64,000 bases of DNA from contig JBFMHA010000003.1 of NCBI GenBank assembly GCA_040753075.1, positions 53,310-117,309 of the forward strand, read 5' to 3'. The DNA is from UBA6814 sp040753075. GTDB taxonomy: Bacteria; Desulfobacterota; Desulfovibrionia; Desulfovibrionales; Desulfovibrionaceae. The notes under the pieces are model-generated. The model worked only from the letters and a program-made list of their open reading frames with translations. It was not told where the DNA came from and searched no databases. Below are positions 1 to 8,186 of this stretch, piece by piece (within the stretch, counting starts at the first letter, position 1; every line of letters begins with the position of its first letter). The translations under genes were made by a program, and so were the position numbers.

Positions 1-720
1 CACCTGCACGAAATCGGTGATGGGCCGCTTCTCGGCTTCGGCCTTGGCCTTGAAGGCGGCCAGCCGCTCCCAGGCCTCGCGGCCGTTGTGCACCGCCTCC
101 ACCAGGAATCCGGCCTTCTGCAGCAGATCCTTGAGCATCTCACGCACCAGGGCCGAGTCGTCGGCCACCAGGGCCTTGTAGGCCACGTCCGACTTCCACT
201 TCTTGGTGTCGTCCAGCCGGAGCCCCAGGGAGGGGTTCAAGTCCGCGATGATCTTCTCCAGGTCCAGGATGAAGACGATGCGGCCCTCCAGCTTGACCAC
301 CCCGGTGATGGAGTTGTTGGACAGGGTGGACACGTAGGTGTTGGGCGGCTCCACCTCCTCCCAGGAGATGCGGTGGATGCGGGTCACGCCCGAGACCAGG
401 AAGGAGGAGGTCACCCGGTTGAACTCGGTGACGATGACCTTGGGCGGCTCCTTCTCCACCCGCTCCTTGGAGAGCCAGTTGGCCAGATCGATGAGGGGGA
501 TGATGTGGGAGCGCTGGTTGAAGGCGCCGAGCACCGCCGGGTGGGAGGTCTCGGGCATCTCGGTGATCTTGGGCTTGCGGATGATCTCCAGGACCTTGGC
601 CACGTTCACGCCGTAATAGCCCTTGTAGGAAACGCCGTCCGGGCCCGCCTCCTCCAGGTAGAACTCGACGATCTCGAGTTCGTTGGTGCCGGCTTCCAGC
701 AGGATGTTGGTCTGGGCCAT
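1..720 (-). CDS. cheV: Chemotaxis coupling protein CheV (partial, C-terminus cut by window edge)
   Basis: Couples chemoreceptors to the CheA kinase in the cytoplasm; CheV is a CheW domain followed by a receiver domain. Residues about 15-165 look like a CheW fold. A receiver begins near residue 195 with the acidic pair in LVADDSALVREML, but the phospho-acceptor aspartate would lie just beyond the window edge. The ATG at 720 has a strong AGGAGG ribosome site 6 bases upstream. It is the last visible gene of the flagellar block on this strand, 33 bases after ispH. About 240 codons of an expected 300 or so are present. Family assignment is firm; the individual signalling role is inferred. Confidence 0.9.
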   Translation of the reverse strand, partial: MAQTNILLEAGTNELEIVEFYLEEAGPDGVSYKGYYGVNVAKVLEIIRKPKITEMPETSHPAVLGAFNQRSHIIPLIDLANWLSKERVEKEPPKVIVTEFNRVTSSFLVSGVTRIHRISWEEVEPPNTYVSTLSNNSITGVVKLEGRIVFILDLEKIIADLNPSLGLRLDDTKKWKSDVAYKALVADDSALVREMLKDLLQKAGFLVEAVHNGREAWERLAAFKAKAEAEKRPITDFVQV

Positions 721-753
721 GGAGCCTCCTGGGGGCGATCGCTTCCGCTCCGC

Positions 754-1602
754 TCAGAAGGAAGCGAGGACCGCGTGAATTTCCCGAATAATCTTATCGG
801 GCGTAGAGGCGCCGGCTGTCAAGCCGATTTTCCGGCAGCCCGCGAAATCCTCGCGCCGGAGCTGGTCCGCGGTCTCCACGTGGACGCAGGGGGCGCCCTG
901 GGCGGCCACCACCTGGGCCAGGCGGCGGGTGTTGCCGCTCTCGTAGCCGCCGGCCACCACCATCTTGTCCACCTGGCGGGCGATGGCGATGGCCTCCTCC
1001 TGCCGGACCTTGGTGGCGTCGCAGATGGTCTCCAGCACCGGCACGTCGTCGCCCAGACGTTCGCGCAGGTACTTCCGCACCTTTTCGAACATCTCCCGGT
1101 CCTGGGTGGTCTGGGCCGCCAGGACGTAGTCCTTGCCCGGGACCAGCCGGGACTTGAGCTCCTCCAGGGTCTCGAACACCACCGCGTCGGGCGAGGCGTA
1201 GGAAAGCAGCCCCCGGACCTCGGGGTGGTGGGCCTCGCCGAGCAGGAGCAGGGACCGGCCCCGGGCCGTCTCCCGCGAGATGAGCTTCTGGGCGGTGCTC
1301 ACCTTGGGGCAGGTGGCGTCGATGACCGTGACCCCCCGGGCGCGAAGTATCTCCTCGGTCTGGCGGGGGATGCCGTGCGCCCGGATGACCACCGTGGATC
1401 CGGCCCGGGCCTCCTCGGGCCGGGCGATGCAGGCCACGCCCCGGGCCTCGAATTCGGCCAGGACCTGGGGATTGTGGATGATGGGCCCCAGGGTGTGGAT
1501 GGCCTCGCCCGGTTCGGCCTCGTCCAGGACCGTCTCCAGCTTCTCCAGGGCCAGGCTGACGCCCATGCAGAATCCGGCCGATTGGGCCAGGATCACTTCC
1601 AT
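754..1602 (-). CDS. ispH: 4-hydroxy-3-methylbut-2-enyl diphosphate reductase (IspH/LytB)
   Basis: Catalyses the last step of the methylerythritol phosphate pathway, reducing HMBPP to IPP and DMAPP with a 4Fe-4S cluster in the cytosol. The 282-residue protein has the three expected cluster cysteines: in AGFCMGV near the start, in DATCPKV mid-protein and in ETICDAT towards the end. It also has the substrate-phosphate motifs AHGIP, ESGNT and TAGASTP. Length is normal for the family. The ATG at 1602 lies 3 bases after the dus stop codon, so the two are probably co-translated. Its place inside a flagellar transcription unit is unrelated to its chemistry. Confidence 0.95.
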   Translation of the reverse strand: MEVILAQSAGFCMGVSLALEKLETVLDEAEPGEAIHTLGPIIHNPQVLAEFEARGVACIARPEEARAGSTVVIRAHGIPRQTEEILRARGVTVIDATCPKVSTAQKLISRETARGRSLLLLGEAHHPEVRGLLSYASPDAVVFETLEELKSRLVPGKDYVLAAQTTQDREMFEKVRKYLRERLGDDVPVLETICDATKVRQEEAIAIARQVDKMVVAGGYESGNTRRLAQVVAAQGAPCVHVETADQLRREDFAGCRKIGLTAGASTPDKIIREIHAVLASF

Positions 1603-1605
1603 GCG

Positions 1606-2592
1606 TTATTCCCCGTCCGGCGGCGACGCCGGAGAAAGATGTTCATTCACAAGGCGTTCCAGATGCTCCCAGGTCATACATGAGGCCAGTTCCTTGCGCA
1701 ATGTCCGGGCGCCGGAGTGGCCCTTGACGTAGCGGGGCACGATGGTCCGCATCTTGAGCAGGGCCTCCCGGCCGGGCAGGTGCTCCCGGGCCAGGGCCGC
1801 GTGGCGCAGGATGAGCCCGGACAGGTCCGGCCGGGGCCGGGGCGGCCGGCCCGCGGCCAGGTCGGCCAGGCGGCCGAAGACCGTGGGGTCGCTGAGCGCC
1901 CCCCGGGCGAACATCACCCCGTCCGCGCCGGTCGCGGCCAGGCAGGCCGCGGCGTCCTCGGCGGTGAACAGGTCGCCGCTGGCCAGCACCGGCAGCCGGG
2001 TGGCGGCCTTGAGCCGGGCCAGGGCCGTGTGGTCGGCGCGGCCGGAGAAGCCCTGCGCAGCGGTGCGCGGGTGCAGGGTCAGCCAGCCCACGCCCGCGTC
2101 CTCCAGGGGCCTGGCCAGGTCCAGGACCGTCTCCGGCCCCGCTCCCCAGGAAACCCGGGTCTTGACCCCCACCCGGCCCTCGCCGGCCAGGCGGGCCATG
2201 GCCTCGGCGAGCCGGACCAGGGTTGCGGGCTCCTTGAGCAGGGCCGCGCCCGCCCCGGTCTTGACCACCTTCTTCACCGGGCAGCCGGCGTTGAGGTCGA
2301 ACCAGGCGAAGCCCCGGTCCAGGAGGATGCGCATGGCCTCCTCCAGAAAGGACAGCTCGGACCCGAAGACCTGGACCGCCAGGGGCGCGTCCTCCGGGGT
2401 GGTGGCCAGCAGGGGCCAGGTGCCCGGGCTGCCGTAGACCAGGCCCTTGGCGCTGACCATCTCGGTGCATGCGCAGGCCGCCCCGTGCTCCCGGCAGAGC
2501 AGGCGGAAGGCCAGGTCCGAGAAGCCGGCCAGGGGCGCGAGCCAGGGCGCGTGCGGCCCGAAGGGGAGGGTGGGGGGCTGGGTGGGGGGCAT
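1606..2592 (-). CDS. dus: tRNA-dihydrouridine synthase
   Basis: FMN enzyme that reduces uridine to dihydrouridine in tRNA. A TIM-barrel Dus domain covers most of the 328 residues. Diagnostic motifs are APLAGFSD at the N-terminus, TEMVSAKGL, QVFGSE and the catalytic-cysteine motif DLNAGCPVKKV. It most resembles the DusB-like branch, but the exact position modified cannot be read from sequence. I chose the ATG at 2592; a TTG at 2649 would add a poor 19-residue extension encoded over an A-rich tract. Neither start has a clear ribosome site. ispH follows 3 bases after the stop. Confidence 0.9.
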   Translation of the reverse strand: MPPTQPPTLPFGPHAPWLAPLAGFSDLAFRLLCREHGAACACTEMVSAKGLVYGSPGTWPLLATTPEDAPLAVQVFGSELSFLEEAMRILLDRGFAWFDLNAGCPVKKVVKTGAGAALLKEPATLVRLAEAMARLAGEGRVGVKTRVSWGAGPETVLDLARPLEDAGVGWLTLHPRTAAQGFSGRADHTALARLKAATRLPVLASGDLFTAEDAAACLAATGADGVMFARGALSDPTVFGRLADLAAGRPPRPRPDLSGLILRHAALAREHLPGREALLKMRTIVPRYVKGHSGARTLRKELASCMTWEHLERLVNEHLSPASPPDGE

Positions 2593-2679
2593 GGTGACGG
2601 CGGCGGGGACGCCTTCGGTTCTTGTGGAGAAAAAAAACCGGGACGGCAACTGGAATCTTGGGCCGCAGGGATCGGGCCA

Positions 2680-3546
2680 TCAGACCCGGCTGGAGAGGTG
2701 TCCGCCCCGTCCGGCCAGGCCCGCGGCCAGGGAGGCCAGGACTCCGCCGCGTCGCTCCGCGGGCAGGGGGTGAACGCCGAGGATGTCCGTCCTCTGGCCG
2801 GCCGGCGCCAGGAGCAGGGCGGCCTCGGCAGCGTCCGGGGCCAGGGCGGGATCCTCCAGGTAGAGCCGAGCGCCGCAGCCTCCAGTCTTGTCGCCGTCCC
2901 GGCGGCGGAGAAGGATGATCTCGCCCGCGCCGCGGCCCGGCAGGACAAAGGAGAAGTCCGTGCGGAGCAGGGCGCCGGCCGGGGCCAGCTCCGCCAGTTC
3001 GCTCTCCCGGGCTCGGGGCAGCAGCCAGGGCCGGTAGTCGGGACGGCCCAGGCCGAGTCGGGAGAAGTCCGCGGCCAGGGCCTCCGCAGCCGAACGGACC
3101 TGGTCCAGGGCTGCGGCCAGGCCCGGATGGGCGGCCGTCTGCCGGGCAAAGATCGCTTCCCGGTCCGCGGGCGCTACCGCCGCCAATTCTTCCAGAAGCG
3201 GCTCGGCCAGGGCCTCGAAGGCGGAGCGCGTCCGGCGGAAGGCGGCAAGGTCCAGGGCCGCGGGCAGCGGGGTGCGGGCCGGCCCCAGTTCGCGCAGGCG
3301 GATGCGGCCCTCGGCGCCCTCCACCTCGAAGATGAGCAGTTCGCCGGGCGCGGGGTCCGAGGGAATGTCGGCCAGGAGCGTCAGGCCGGCGAAGTCCACC
3401 CAGGACAGGCCGGGCCTTTCCCGGCGCAGGACGCGGCCGGAGACTCGGTCGCCGGTCTTGTGGCGACGCCGGAAGGCCGCGGACCGTTCGCGCCGGTCCG
3501 GGGATCGCCCCGATCCGCCGTCGGAGTCGGAATCGCCGATGCGCAC
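2680..3546 (-). CDS. Conserved-looking protein of unknown function in the flagellar operon
   Basis: I do not recognise this 288-residue protein. It starts with an Arg/Ser/Asp-rich segment (about 1-30), then a short beta-rich region (about 31-80) ending GRIRLREL, an Ala/Leu-rich helical middle, and a C-terminal half with beta-like pieces such as DFSFVLPGR and LYLEDPALAP. No signal peptide or membrane segment is visible. The start is GTG at 3546, supported by GAGGAG about 7 bases upstream. It sits between a predicted membrane-anchored coiled-coil gene and dus, co-directional with the fli/flh genes, which hints at a motility role. The beta-rich start could be a PilZ-like or OB-like fold; that is a guess. 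Confidence 0.6.
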   Translation of the reverse strand: MRIGDSDSDGGSGRSPDRRERSAAFRRRHKTGDRVSGRVLRRERPGLSWVDFAGLTLLADIPSDPAPGELLIFEVEGAEGRIRLRELGPARTPLPAALDLAAFRRTRSAFEALAEPLLEELAAVAPADREAIFARQTAAHPGLAAALDQVRSAAEALAADFSRLGLGRPDYRPWLLPRARESELAELAPAGALLRTDFSFVLPGRGAGEIILLRRRDGDKTGGCGARLYLEDPALAPDAAEAALLLAPAGQRTDILGVHPLPAERRGGVLASLAAGLAGRGGHLSSRV

Positions 3547-3620
3547 GGGCTACTCCTCTGGAGAGTCGCGGGATTCTTGCAGGCCGTTCAGTGCAGCCAT
3601 CGCGGGATTTCAAGGGCCGA

Positions 3621-4037
3621 CTAGGAGGCCTCTTCCAGGAGGAGCTCGACCTCTTCGATGGACAGGCCGGTGGAGCTGGCCAACTCGCGGGGGGTCCTGC
3701 CCGCCCGGCGGCCCTCCACCACGATCTCCCGCAGCAGCCGGGGGGAGCGCACCGCCTTCTCGGCCTGGGTGAGCAGCTTGCCCAGCTCTTCGGCGCGGGC
3801 GGACAGGGCGTGCTCCAGCGCGGTCAGCTCGGTCTGGCGGCGCTCGAAGGTGGCCACCAGTTCGCGCTCCAACTCCTCGTTGAAGCGCAGCTTGGCCAGC
3901 AGGGTCTCCTGCCGTTCCTGCAGGGCCGTGAGCAGCGCCTCGGAACGCTTGAGTCGCAGGAAGAACGCCACCAGCACGGCCAGCAGGAGGACTTCGAACA
4001 CGCTCACGGCCAGGAGCAGGGCCAGGGGAAGGTTCAT
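3621..4037 (-). CDS. Membrane-anchored coiled-coil protein of the flagellar operon
   Basis: A small protein (138 residues) of unknown biochemical role. It has one N-terminal transmembrane helix (about 4-27, LALLLAVSVFEVLLLAVLVA), a long charged heptad-rich helix (about 30-95) and a short C-terminal helix-turn-helix-like tail (SPRLLREIVVEG through STGLSIEEVELLLEEA). The layout resembles small membrane/coiled-coil/HTH proteins found in many flagellar operons (DUF6115-like). That resemblance is from memory and was not searched. The ATG at 4037 lies 2 bases after the preceding gene's stop. A role tied to flagellar assembly is inferred only from position. Confidence 0.65.
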   Translation of the reverse strand: MNLPLALLLAVSVFEVLLLAVLVAFFLRLKRSEALLTALQERQETLLAKLRFNEELERELVATFERRQTELTALEHALSARAEELGKLLTQAEKAVRSPRLLREIVVEGRRAGRTPRELASSTGLSIEEVELLLEEAS

Positions 4038-4039
4038 GG

Positions 4040-4357
4040 TCAGACCTTGAGATTCAGGATGTTGCCGGCCCAGGGTGAGGCGGAGCGGGAGTCGTCCTCC
4101 TCGGGCTCCGGTTGCTTTCGCTGGCGGCGGGATCCCCGGTAGCCGGGGCGCTCGTCGGGCGGCTTGTCGCCGGCCGCGTCGAGCTTCTCCTGCTTCTCGA
4201 CCTTCTGGACCTGCTCGTTGTCCTTCTTCTGGGCCTCGGCCGCGAGCTGTTCGTTGAAGGCCGCGGCCATCTCGGGCCGGGCCTTGTCCGCTCCGGCCAG
4301 CTCCTGCAGGTGCGGGAGCTGGGCCAGGAGGACCGGGAAGTTTATGCTCGTGGACAT
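4040..4357 (-). CDS. Small hydrophilic protein of unknown function, translationally coupled to fliL
   Basis: A 105-residue soluble protein with no recognised domain. It opens STSINFPVLLAQLPHLQEL and is then highly charged, rich in Lys, Glu, Gln and Pro with a coiled-coil-prone stretch around residues 30-60, ending in a hydrophobic NILNLKV. The start is ATG at 4357, overlapping the fliL stop as TGATG, so it is probably translated by ribosomes finishing fliL. The start GTG at 4360 is less likely. The basic and acidic composition and the operon position suggest a small flagellar accessory or chaperone-like protein; no function is assigned. Confidence 0.6.
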   Translation of the reverse strand: MSTSINFPVLLAQLPHLQELAGADKARPEMAAAFNEQLAAEAQKKDNEQVQKVEKQEKLDAAGDKPPDERPGYRGSRRQRKQPEPEEDDSRSASPWAGNILNLKV

Positions 4358-5082
4358 CACTTCACCAGGTATTGCTCGATGAGGATGGTCTCCAGTTGGT
4401 CGCTGCTCAGGAACTGGTTGACGACGGACAGCAGATCGAGTTTCAGGGCCTCCGCATTGTTCTTATCGGCCAGGAACGTCAAACTCTTATTCTTCAGGTA
4501 GTAATACACCGCATCCCGGAGGATGGTCATCTTCTGCTTGATCTCGAAGGCGAGTTGCGGATTCTTGGTCACCAGGGTGAACGTGCAGTTCAGGAACCGG
4601 ATCTCGCCCTTGGAGTCCTTGAGCTCCACGGTGAAGGGCTCCACCTGCACCAGGATGTCCTCCGGCTCCGGCTCCGGGACCGGGGCCTGCTCCACGGGCG
4701 CCTCCTCGGCCGCCTCGGGGGGCGGGACGGGCTCCTCGGTCTTCTCGGGTTTGAGAAGCAAGAACAGGACCAAACCGATCACCAGCGCCAGGGCCGCGGC
4801 GGCTCCGGCCAGGATGCGCTTGTCCTTGAGCCAGGCGGGCAACTCCCGCTTGGGCTTGGGCTCGGCCTCCAGGCTCACCGCCTCGGCAGGGCCGGTCGGA
4901 GGCGGCGGAGCCTCCTCCTCTTCCTCCTCGTCCAGGAAGGGGGCGTCCTCCAGGTCCAGTTCGACCTTCTGGGACGCCTTGGGGAGGTTGCTGGCCAGCT
5001 CCTCGGTGTCGAGTTCGGCCTTCTTCTCCGCCCCTGCGGCGTCCGACGCGAGGTCGTCGTCCGGTACGGCGAGGAGGAGCAT
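4357..5082 (-). CDS. fliL: Flagellar basal body-associated protein FliL
   Basis: FliL is an inner-membrane protein that surrounds the stator units and supports torque. The 241-residue product has the family's C-terminal periplasmic domain (about 130-241, including VQVEPFTVEL and FLNCTFTL) after one transmembrane helix at about 91-110. It differs from ordinary FliL (about 150 residues) in carrying a 90-residue cytoplasmic N-terminal region that is very acidic, with a run of Glu at 52-57, and a Pro/Glu-rich linker after the membrane helix. It lies downstream of cheY and is coupled to the next gene by TGATG. The ATG at 5082 has no obvious ribosome site. Confidence 0.88.
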   Translation of the reverse strand: MLLLAVPDDDLASDAAGAEKKAELDTEELASNLPKASQKVELDLEDAPFLDEEEEEEAPPPPTGPAEAVSLEAEPKPKRELPAWLKDKRILAGAAAALALVIGLVLFLLLKPEKTEEPVPPPEAAEEAPVEQAPVPEPEPEDILVQVEPFTVELKDSKGEIRFLNCTFTLVTKNPQLAFEIKQKMTILRDAVYYYLKNKSLTFLADKNNAEALKLDLLSVVNQFLSSDQLETILIEQYLVK

Positions 5083-5117
5083 GGCGGGGGCGGGGACCGG
5101 TCAGGCCGGGCCGGGGC

Positions 5118-5501
5118 CTATTTCTCGAAGATCTTGTCGATCTTGGCGCCCAGGGTTTCCGCGGTGAACGGCTTGACGATGTAGTTGGACACCTTGGCCT
5201 GGACCGCCTCGATGATGTTTTCCTGCTGGGCTTCGGCCGTGACCATGAGGAAGGGCATCTTGCCGAACTCCTCGCTGGCGCGGACCTTGCGCAGGAGGTC
5301 GATGCCGGCCATCTTGGGCATGTTCCAGTCGGAGATGACGAAGTCGATCTTGTCGCGGTTCAGGATGTCCCATGCGGTGGTGCCGTCGTCGGCCTCCACG
5401 ATGTTGTTGAAGCCGAGCTGGCGGAGGATATTCTTGATGATCCGGCGCATGGTCGAGAAGTCGTCCACCACCAGAACGCGCATGTTCTTGTCGTAGGCCA
5501 T
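5118..5501 (-). CDS. cheY: Chemotaxis response regulator CheY
   Basis: Single receiver domain of 127 residues that, when phosphorylated by CheA, binds the flagellar switch (FliM/FliN) and changes rotation. The acidic pair is in LVVDDFSTMRR, the phospho-acceptor Asp in SDWNMP, the conserved Thr in MVTAEA and the Lys in KPFTAET; all key residues are present. The sequence has the close CheY signature rather than that of an output-domain regulator. The ATG at 5501 has AAGGAG about 7 bases upstream. It sits between fliA and fliL, fitting a chemotaxis-specific rather than generic role. Confidence 0.95.
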   Translation of the reverse strand: MAYDKNMRVLVVDDFSTMRRIIKNILRQLGFNNIVEADDGTTAWDILNRDKIDFVISDWNMPKMAGIDLLRKVRASEEFGKMPFLMVTAEAQQENIIEAVQAKVSNYIVKPFTAETLGAKIDKIFEK

Positions 5502-5527
5502 GGGACCGTCTCCTTGTTCCTATCTGC

Positions 5528-6316
5528 TCAACTCAGGCCGTGGGCGGCTCGGAATCTTTCGCGGAGCTTCTTCAGCGCCTGGGAGTGGAGCTGTGAGACC
5601 CGGCCTTCCGTGATGCCCATGACCTCTGCGGTTTCGCGCATGTTGAGTTCGTCGCTGTAGTAGAGGGATAATACCAGCTTTTCCCTGTGGGTCAATTCGT
5701 CTATGAGATCGGCGAGTTTGTCAATGACGTCGTTGAGGGCGGCCGCGCGGTAGGGCTCGTTCTCGTGCAGCGGCGAGGATTCCGGGGAAAAGTACTCCTG
5801 CATGGTGTCCAGGTTCAGGCAGAGCTGGTTCTGCAGGGCGCCCAGGCCGGCATCCACGTCGCGTTCGGAGAGGCCGGTGATCTTGGCCAGCTCCTCCTTG
5901 GTGGCGGAGCGTCCGGTCTGGTGCTCGATGCGGGTCATGGCCTCCTCCAGGAGGCGCACCCGCTGGCGCAGTCCGCGGGAGAACCAGTCCATGCGCCGCA
6001 ACTCGTCGAGCATGGCGCCCTTGATGCGGTTCTCGGCGTAGGTCTCGAACTTGATGCCCAGCTTGGGATTGAACTTGCCCAGGGCCTCCACCAGGCCCAG
6101 GGTCCCGGCCGAGAGCAGTTCGTTCAGCTCCACCTGCTGGGGCAGCTTGCCCTTGAGGCGCAGGGCGAGGATCTTGATCTTGGGCGCGTAGTGGCGGACG
6201 ATAACGTCCCGCGCCCGATCGTCGAACTCCCCCCAGGCCAGTTGCCCGGCCTCGAGCTGCTTCCAGGGTTCAGTCCTGGAAGAGGAGCTTTTTCCAGAAA
6301 AACTTGATGTTTCCAT
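5528..6316 (-). CDS. fliA: RNA polymerase sigma-28 factor FliA
   Basis: Sigma factor for late flagellar and chemotaxis genes. The 262 residues contain region 2 (NELLSAGTLGLVEALGKF, FETYAENRIKGAMLDELR), the FliA-typical DWFSRGLRQRVR segment, region 3 and region 4 with the helix-turn-helix NMRETAEVMGITEGRVSQLH. Length is normal. The ATG at 6316 lies inside flhG, giving a 47-base overlap in a different frame; no good ribosome site is seen, so translation is probably coupled to flhG. Its activity would be expected to be held in check by an anti-sigma factor FlgM, which is not in this window. Confidence 0.94.
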   Translation of the reverse strand: METSSFSGKSSSSRTEPWKQLEAGQLAWGEFDDRARDVIVRHYAPKIKILALRLKGKLPQQVELNELLSAGTLGLVEALGKFNPKLGIKFETYAENRIKGAMLDELRRMDWFSRGLRQRVRLLEEAMTRIEHQTGRSATKEELAKITGLSERDVDAGLGALQNQLCLNLDTMQEYFSPESSPLHENEPYRAAALNDVIDKLADLIDELTHREKLVLSLYYSDELNMRETAEVMGITEGRVSQLHSQALKKLRERFRAAHGLS

Positions 6317-7085
6317 CGAGGGTCGCCGGCGGTTTCAGGGCCGCCACCTTGGAAGCCACCTGGGTCAGGGCCTTGGCCGCAGGGGAGTCCGGCCTCCGTT
6401 TCACAAAGGGCTTCTGCTCCACCACCGCGGCCCGCACCTCGGGGTCCTTGGGGAGGCTGCCCAGGAAATCCAGGGAAACGCCCGAGAGGAAGGCGTCCGT
6501 GGCTGCGTAGAGCCGCTTGAAGGCGTCCCGGGCCGCGGCCTGGTCCGGAGCCATGTTCACCAGCACCCGGAAGCGGTCCACCCCGTGCTCGGCCTTGAGC
6601 ACCTTGATGAGGGCGTAGGCGTCGGTGAGCGAGGTGGGTTCCGGGGTCAGCACCAGGATGCGCTCCTGCACCGCGATGTTGAAGTACACCGCATTGTCGT
6701 TCAGTCCCGCCCCGGTGTCCACCAGGAGCACGTCGGTGGTGGCGTCGAGTTCGTCCATGGCCTCCAGGAGTTCGAGCTTCTGGCCGGTGTCCAGGTCCAG
6801 CATCTCGGTGACGCCGGAGGCCGCAGGCAGGATGGAGAAGCCGTAGGGCGTGGCGTGGAGGATGTCCTTCAGCGCCGCCCCTTCCTGGAAGAGGTGGAAG
6901 AGGTTCTTCTCCGGGGACAGGCCCAGGATCACGTCCACGTTGGCCAGGCCCAGGTCCGCGTCCAGGAGCACCACCCGGCGTCCCTGGCGGGCCAGTTCGC
7001 AGGCCAGGCCAACGCTGATGTTGGTCTTGCCCACCCCGCCCTTGCCCGAGGTGACCGAGAGGACCAGTGGAGTTGCCTTGGCCAT
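6270..7085 (-). CDS. flhG: Flagellar number regulator FlhG (FleN/YlxH, MinD-like ATPase)
   Basis: ParA/MinD-family ATPase that limits flagellar number and partners the GTPase FlhF at the pole. The deviant Walker A motif SGKGGVGKT begins near residue 11, the Walker B-type LLVDTGAG near 118 and LLDADLGLANVD near 40. The C-terminus ends KFFWKKLLF, a hydrophobic/basic tail that could bind membrane. Length (271) matches the family. The ATG at 7085 has AAAGGA about 8 bases upstream. It follows flhF by 24 bases and its last 47 bases overlap the start of fliA. Confidence 0.93.
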   Translation of the reverse strand: MAKATPLVLSVTSGKGGVGKTNISVGLACELARQGRRVVLLDADLGLANVDVILGLSPEKNLFHLFQEGAALKDILHATPYGFSILPAASGVTEMLDLDTGQKLELLEAMDELDATTDVLLVDTGAGLNDNAVYFNIAVQERILVLTPEPTSLTDAYALIKVLKAEHGVDRFRVLVNMAPDQAAARDAFKRLYAATDAFLSGVSLDFLGSLPKDPEVRAAVVEQKPFVKRRPDSPAAKALTQVASKVAALKPPATLDGNIKFFWKKLLFQD

Positions 7086-7109
7086 GTGCGCGTCCTTTCC
7101 CTTCCGCTG

Positions 7110-8186
7110 CTAGTGGGTGAACCGGCCGGCGCGGGCCGGGGCCTCGGCCGCGTCGGGCAGCTCCTGCTTGAAGAGCAGCCGCCACAGGGCCAGGCGCTCG
7201 GCCGGGACCAGGGAGTCCTTGAGCCCGGGGCCGAAGGACAGGGCGCTCACCGGCAGTCCGGTGGCCTGGGCCAAGTTCACCACCGCCCCGTACCTACAGG
7301 CTTCGTCGAGCTTCGTCCAGACGAGCGAAACGGTTTTCGCGCTGCGGTACCGCTTGAGGAACGCGGCGTACTGCTCCGGCGCCAGGTGCGGGGGCAGCGC
7401 CAGGTGGGCGCAGGCGTCTTCGCGGCCGGCCAGGCCCAGGAGGCCCAGGTAGCGGTCCAGGTCCAGGTCGGCGGGGAGGGCGGGCAGGTCCACGAAGATG
7501 CGGTGCGCGTCCGCGTGCTCGGTCACCAGCCGGGAGAGGTCCGCGGCGGTGGCCAGTTCGGCGTAGGTGAGCCCGGACAGCTCGGCGTAGTGCTTGAGCA
7601 CCAGACGACCCTTGCCCTGCAGGCAGTCGGCGTTGACCACCAGGACCTTGGCGCGGGCCCGCTCCCGCTTGGCGCGCAGGGCCAGGCGCAGGACCGCGCT
7701 GGTCTTGCCGCAGCCCGAGGGGCCGGCCAGGGCGTGCAGGCGCTGGGGCCAGCAGGCGGCGGTCAGGGGCTTCACCCCCACCATCTCGCCCAGGACCGTG
7801 AGCGCGGAGAGGGTGCGGTCGTCCTTGAGCTTGCGCCACAGGGCCAGGATGGCCCCGTCGGCCACGCCCTGGGCCTCCAGGTGCTCCAGGGGCATGCGCT
7901 GGCGCGGGGTGAGGACGGTGAGGTCGGCCTTGGTCCGGGCCAGGGCGTAGAGATGGGACTTGATCTGGTCCCACTCCTGGTGCCACTGCGCCCATCCCGG
8001 CCGGGGGACCAGGTCCGCGTCCTGGGCCGTGTCAGCGGCCTCCAGGGCCGCCGTGACCTCGCACACGCAGCGGCCGTTCTCCCGTCGGGTCTGGGTGTCC
8101 AGGATGACCGCCTCGGACCCGAGTTCGGCCTTGACCTGTTCCAGGACGCTCTTGGCCGAACCGCCGCGAAAGGTCTTAACCCGCAT
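7110..8186 (-). CDS. flhF: Flagellar biosynthesis GTPase FlhF
   Basis: SRP-type GTPase that sets the site of flagellar assembly at the cell pole. The protein begins MRVKTFRGGS, the usual FlhF N-terminus, which is why I place the start at 8186 rather than at an ATG three codons earlier. The P-loop is GPSGCGKT, slightly different from the common GPTGVGKT. Further G-domain signatures include VNADCLQGKG and VWTKLDEA. The C-terminal part is about 358 residues in total. The gene overlaps the end of flhA by 11 bases, so translation is probably coupled. FlhG is its regulatory partner immediately downstream. Confidence 0.9.
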   Translation of the reverse strand: MRVKTFRGGSAKSVLEQVKAELGSEAVILDTQTRRENGRCVCEVTAALEAADTAQDADLVPRPGWAQWHQEWDQIKSHLYALARTKADLTVLTPRQRMPLEHLEAQGVADGAILALWRKLKDDRTLSALTVLGEMVGVKPLTAACWPQRLHALAGPSGCGKTSAVLRLALRAKRERARAKVLVVNADCLQGKGRLVLKHYAELSGLTYAELATAADLSRLVTEHADAHRIFVDLPALPADLDLDRYLGLLGLAGREDACAHLALPPHLAPEQYAAFLKRYRSAKTVSLVWTKLDEACRYGAVVNLAQATGLPVSALSFGPGLKDSLVPAERLALWRLLFKQELPDAAEAPARAGRFTH

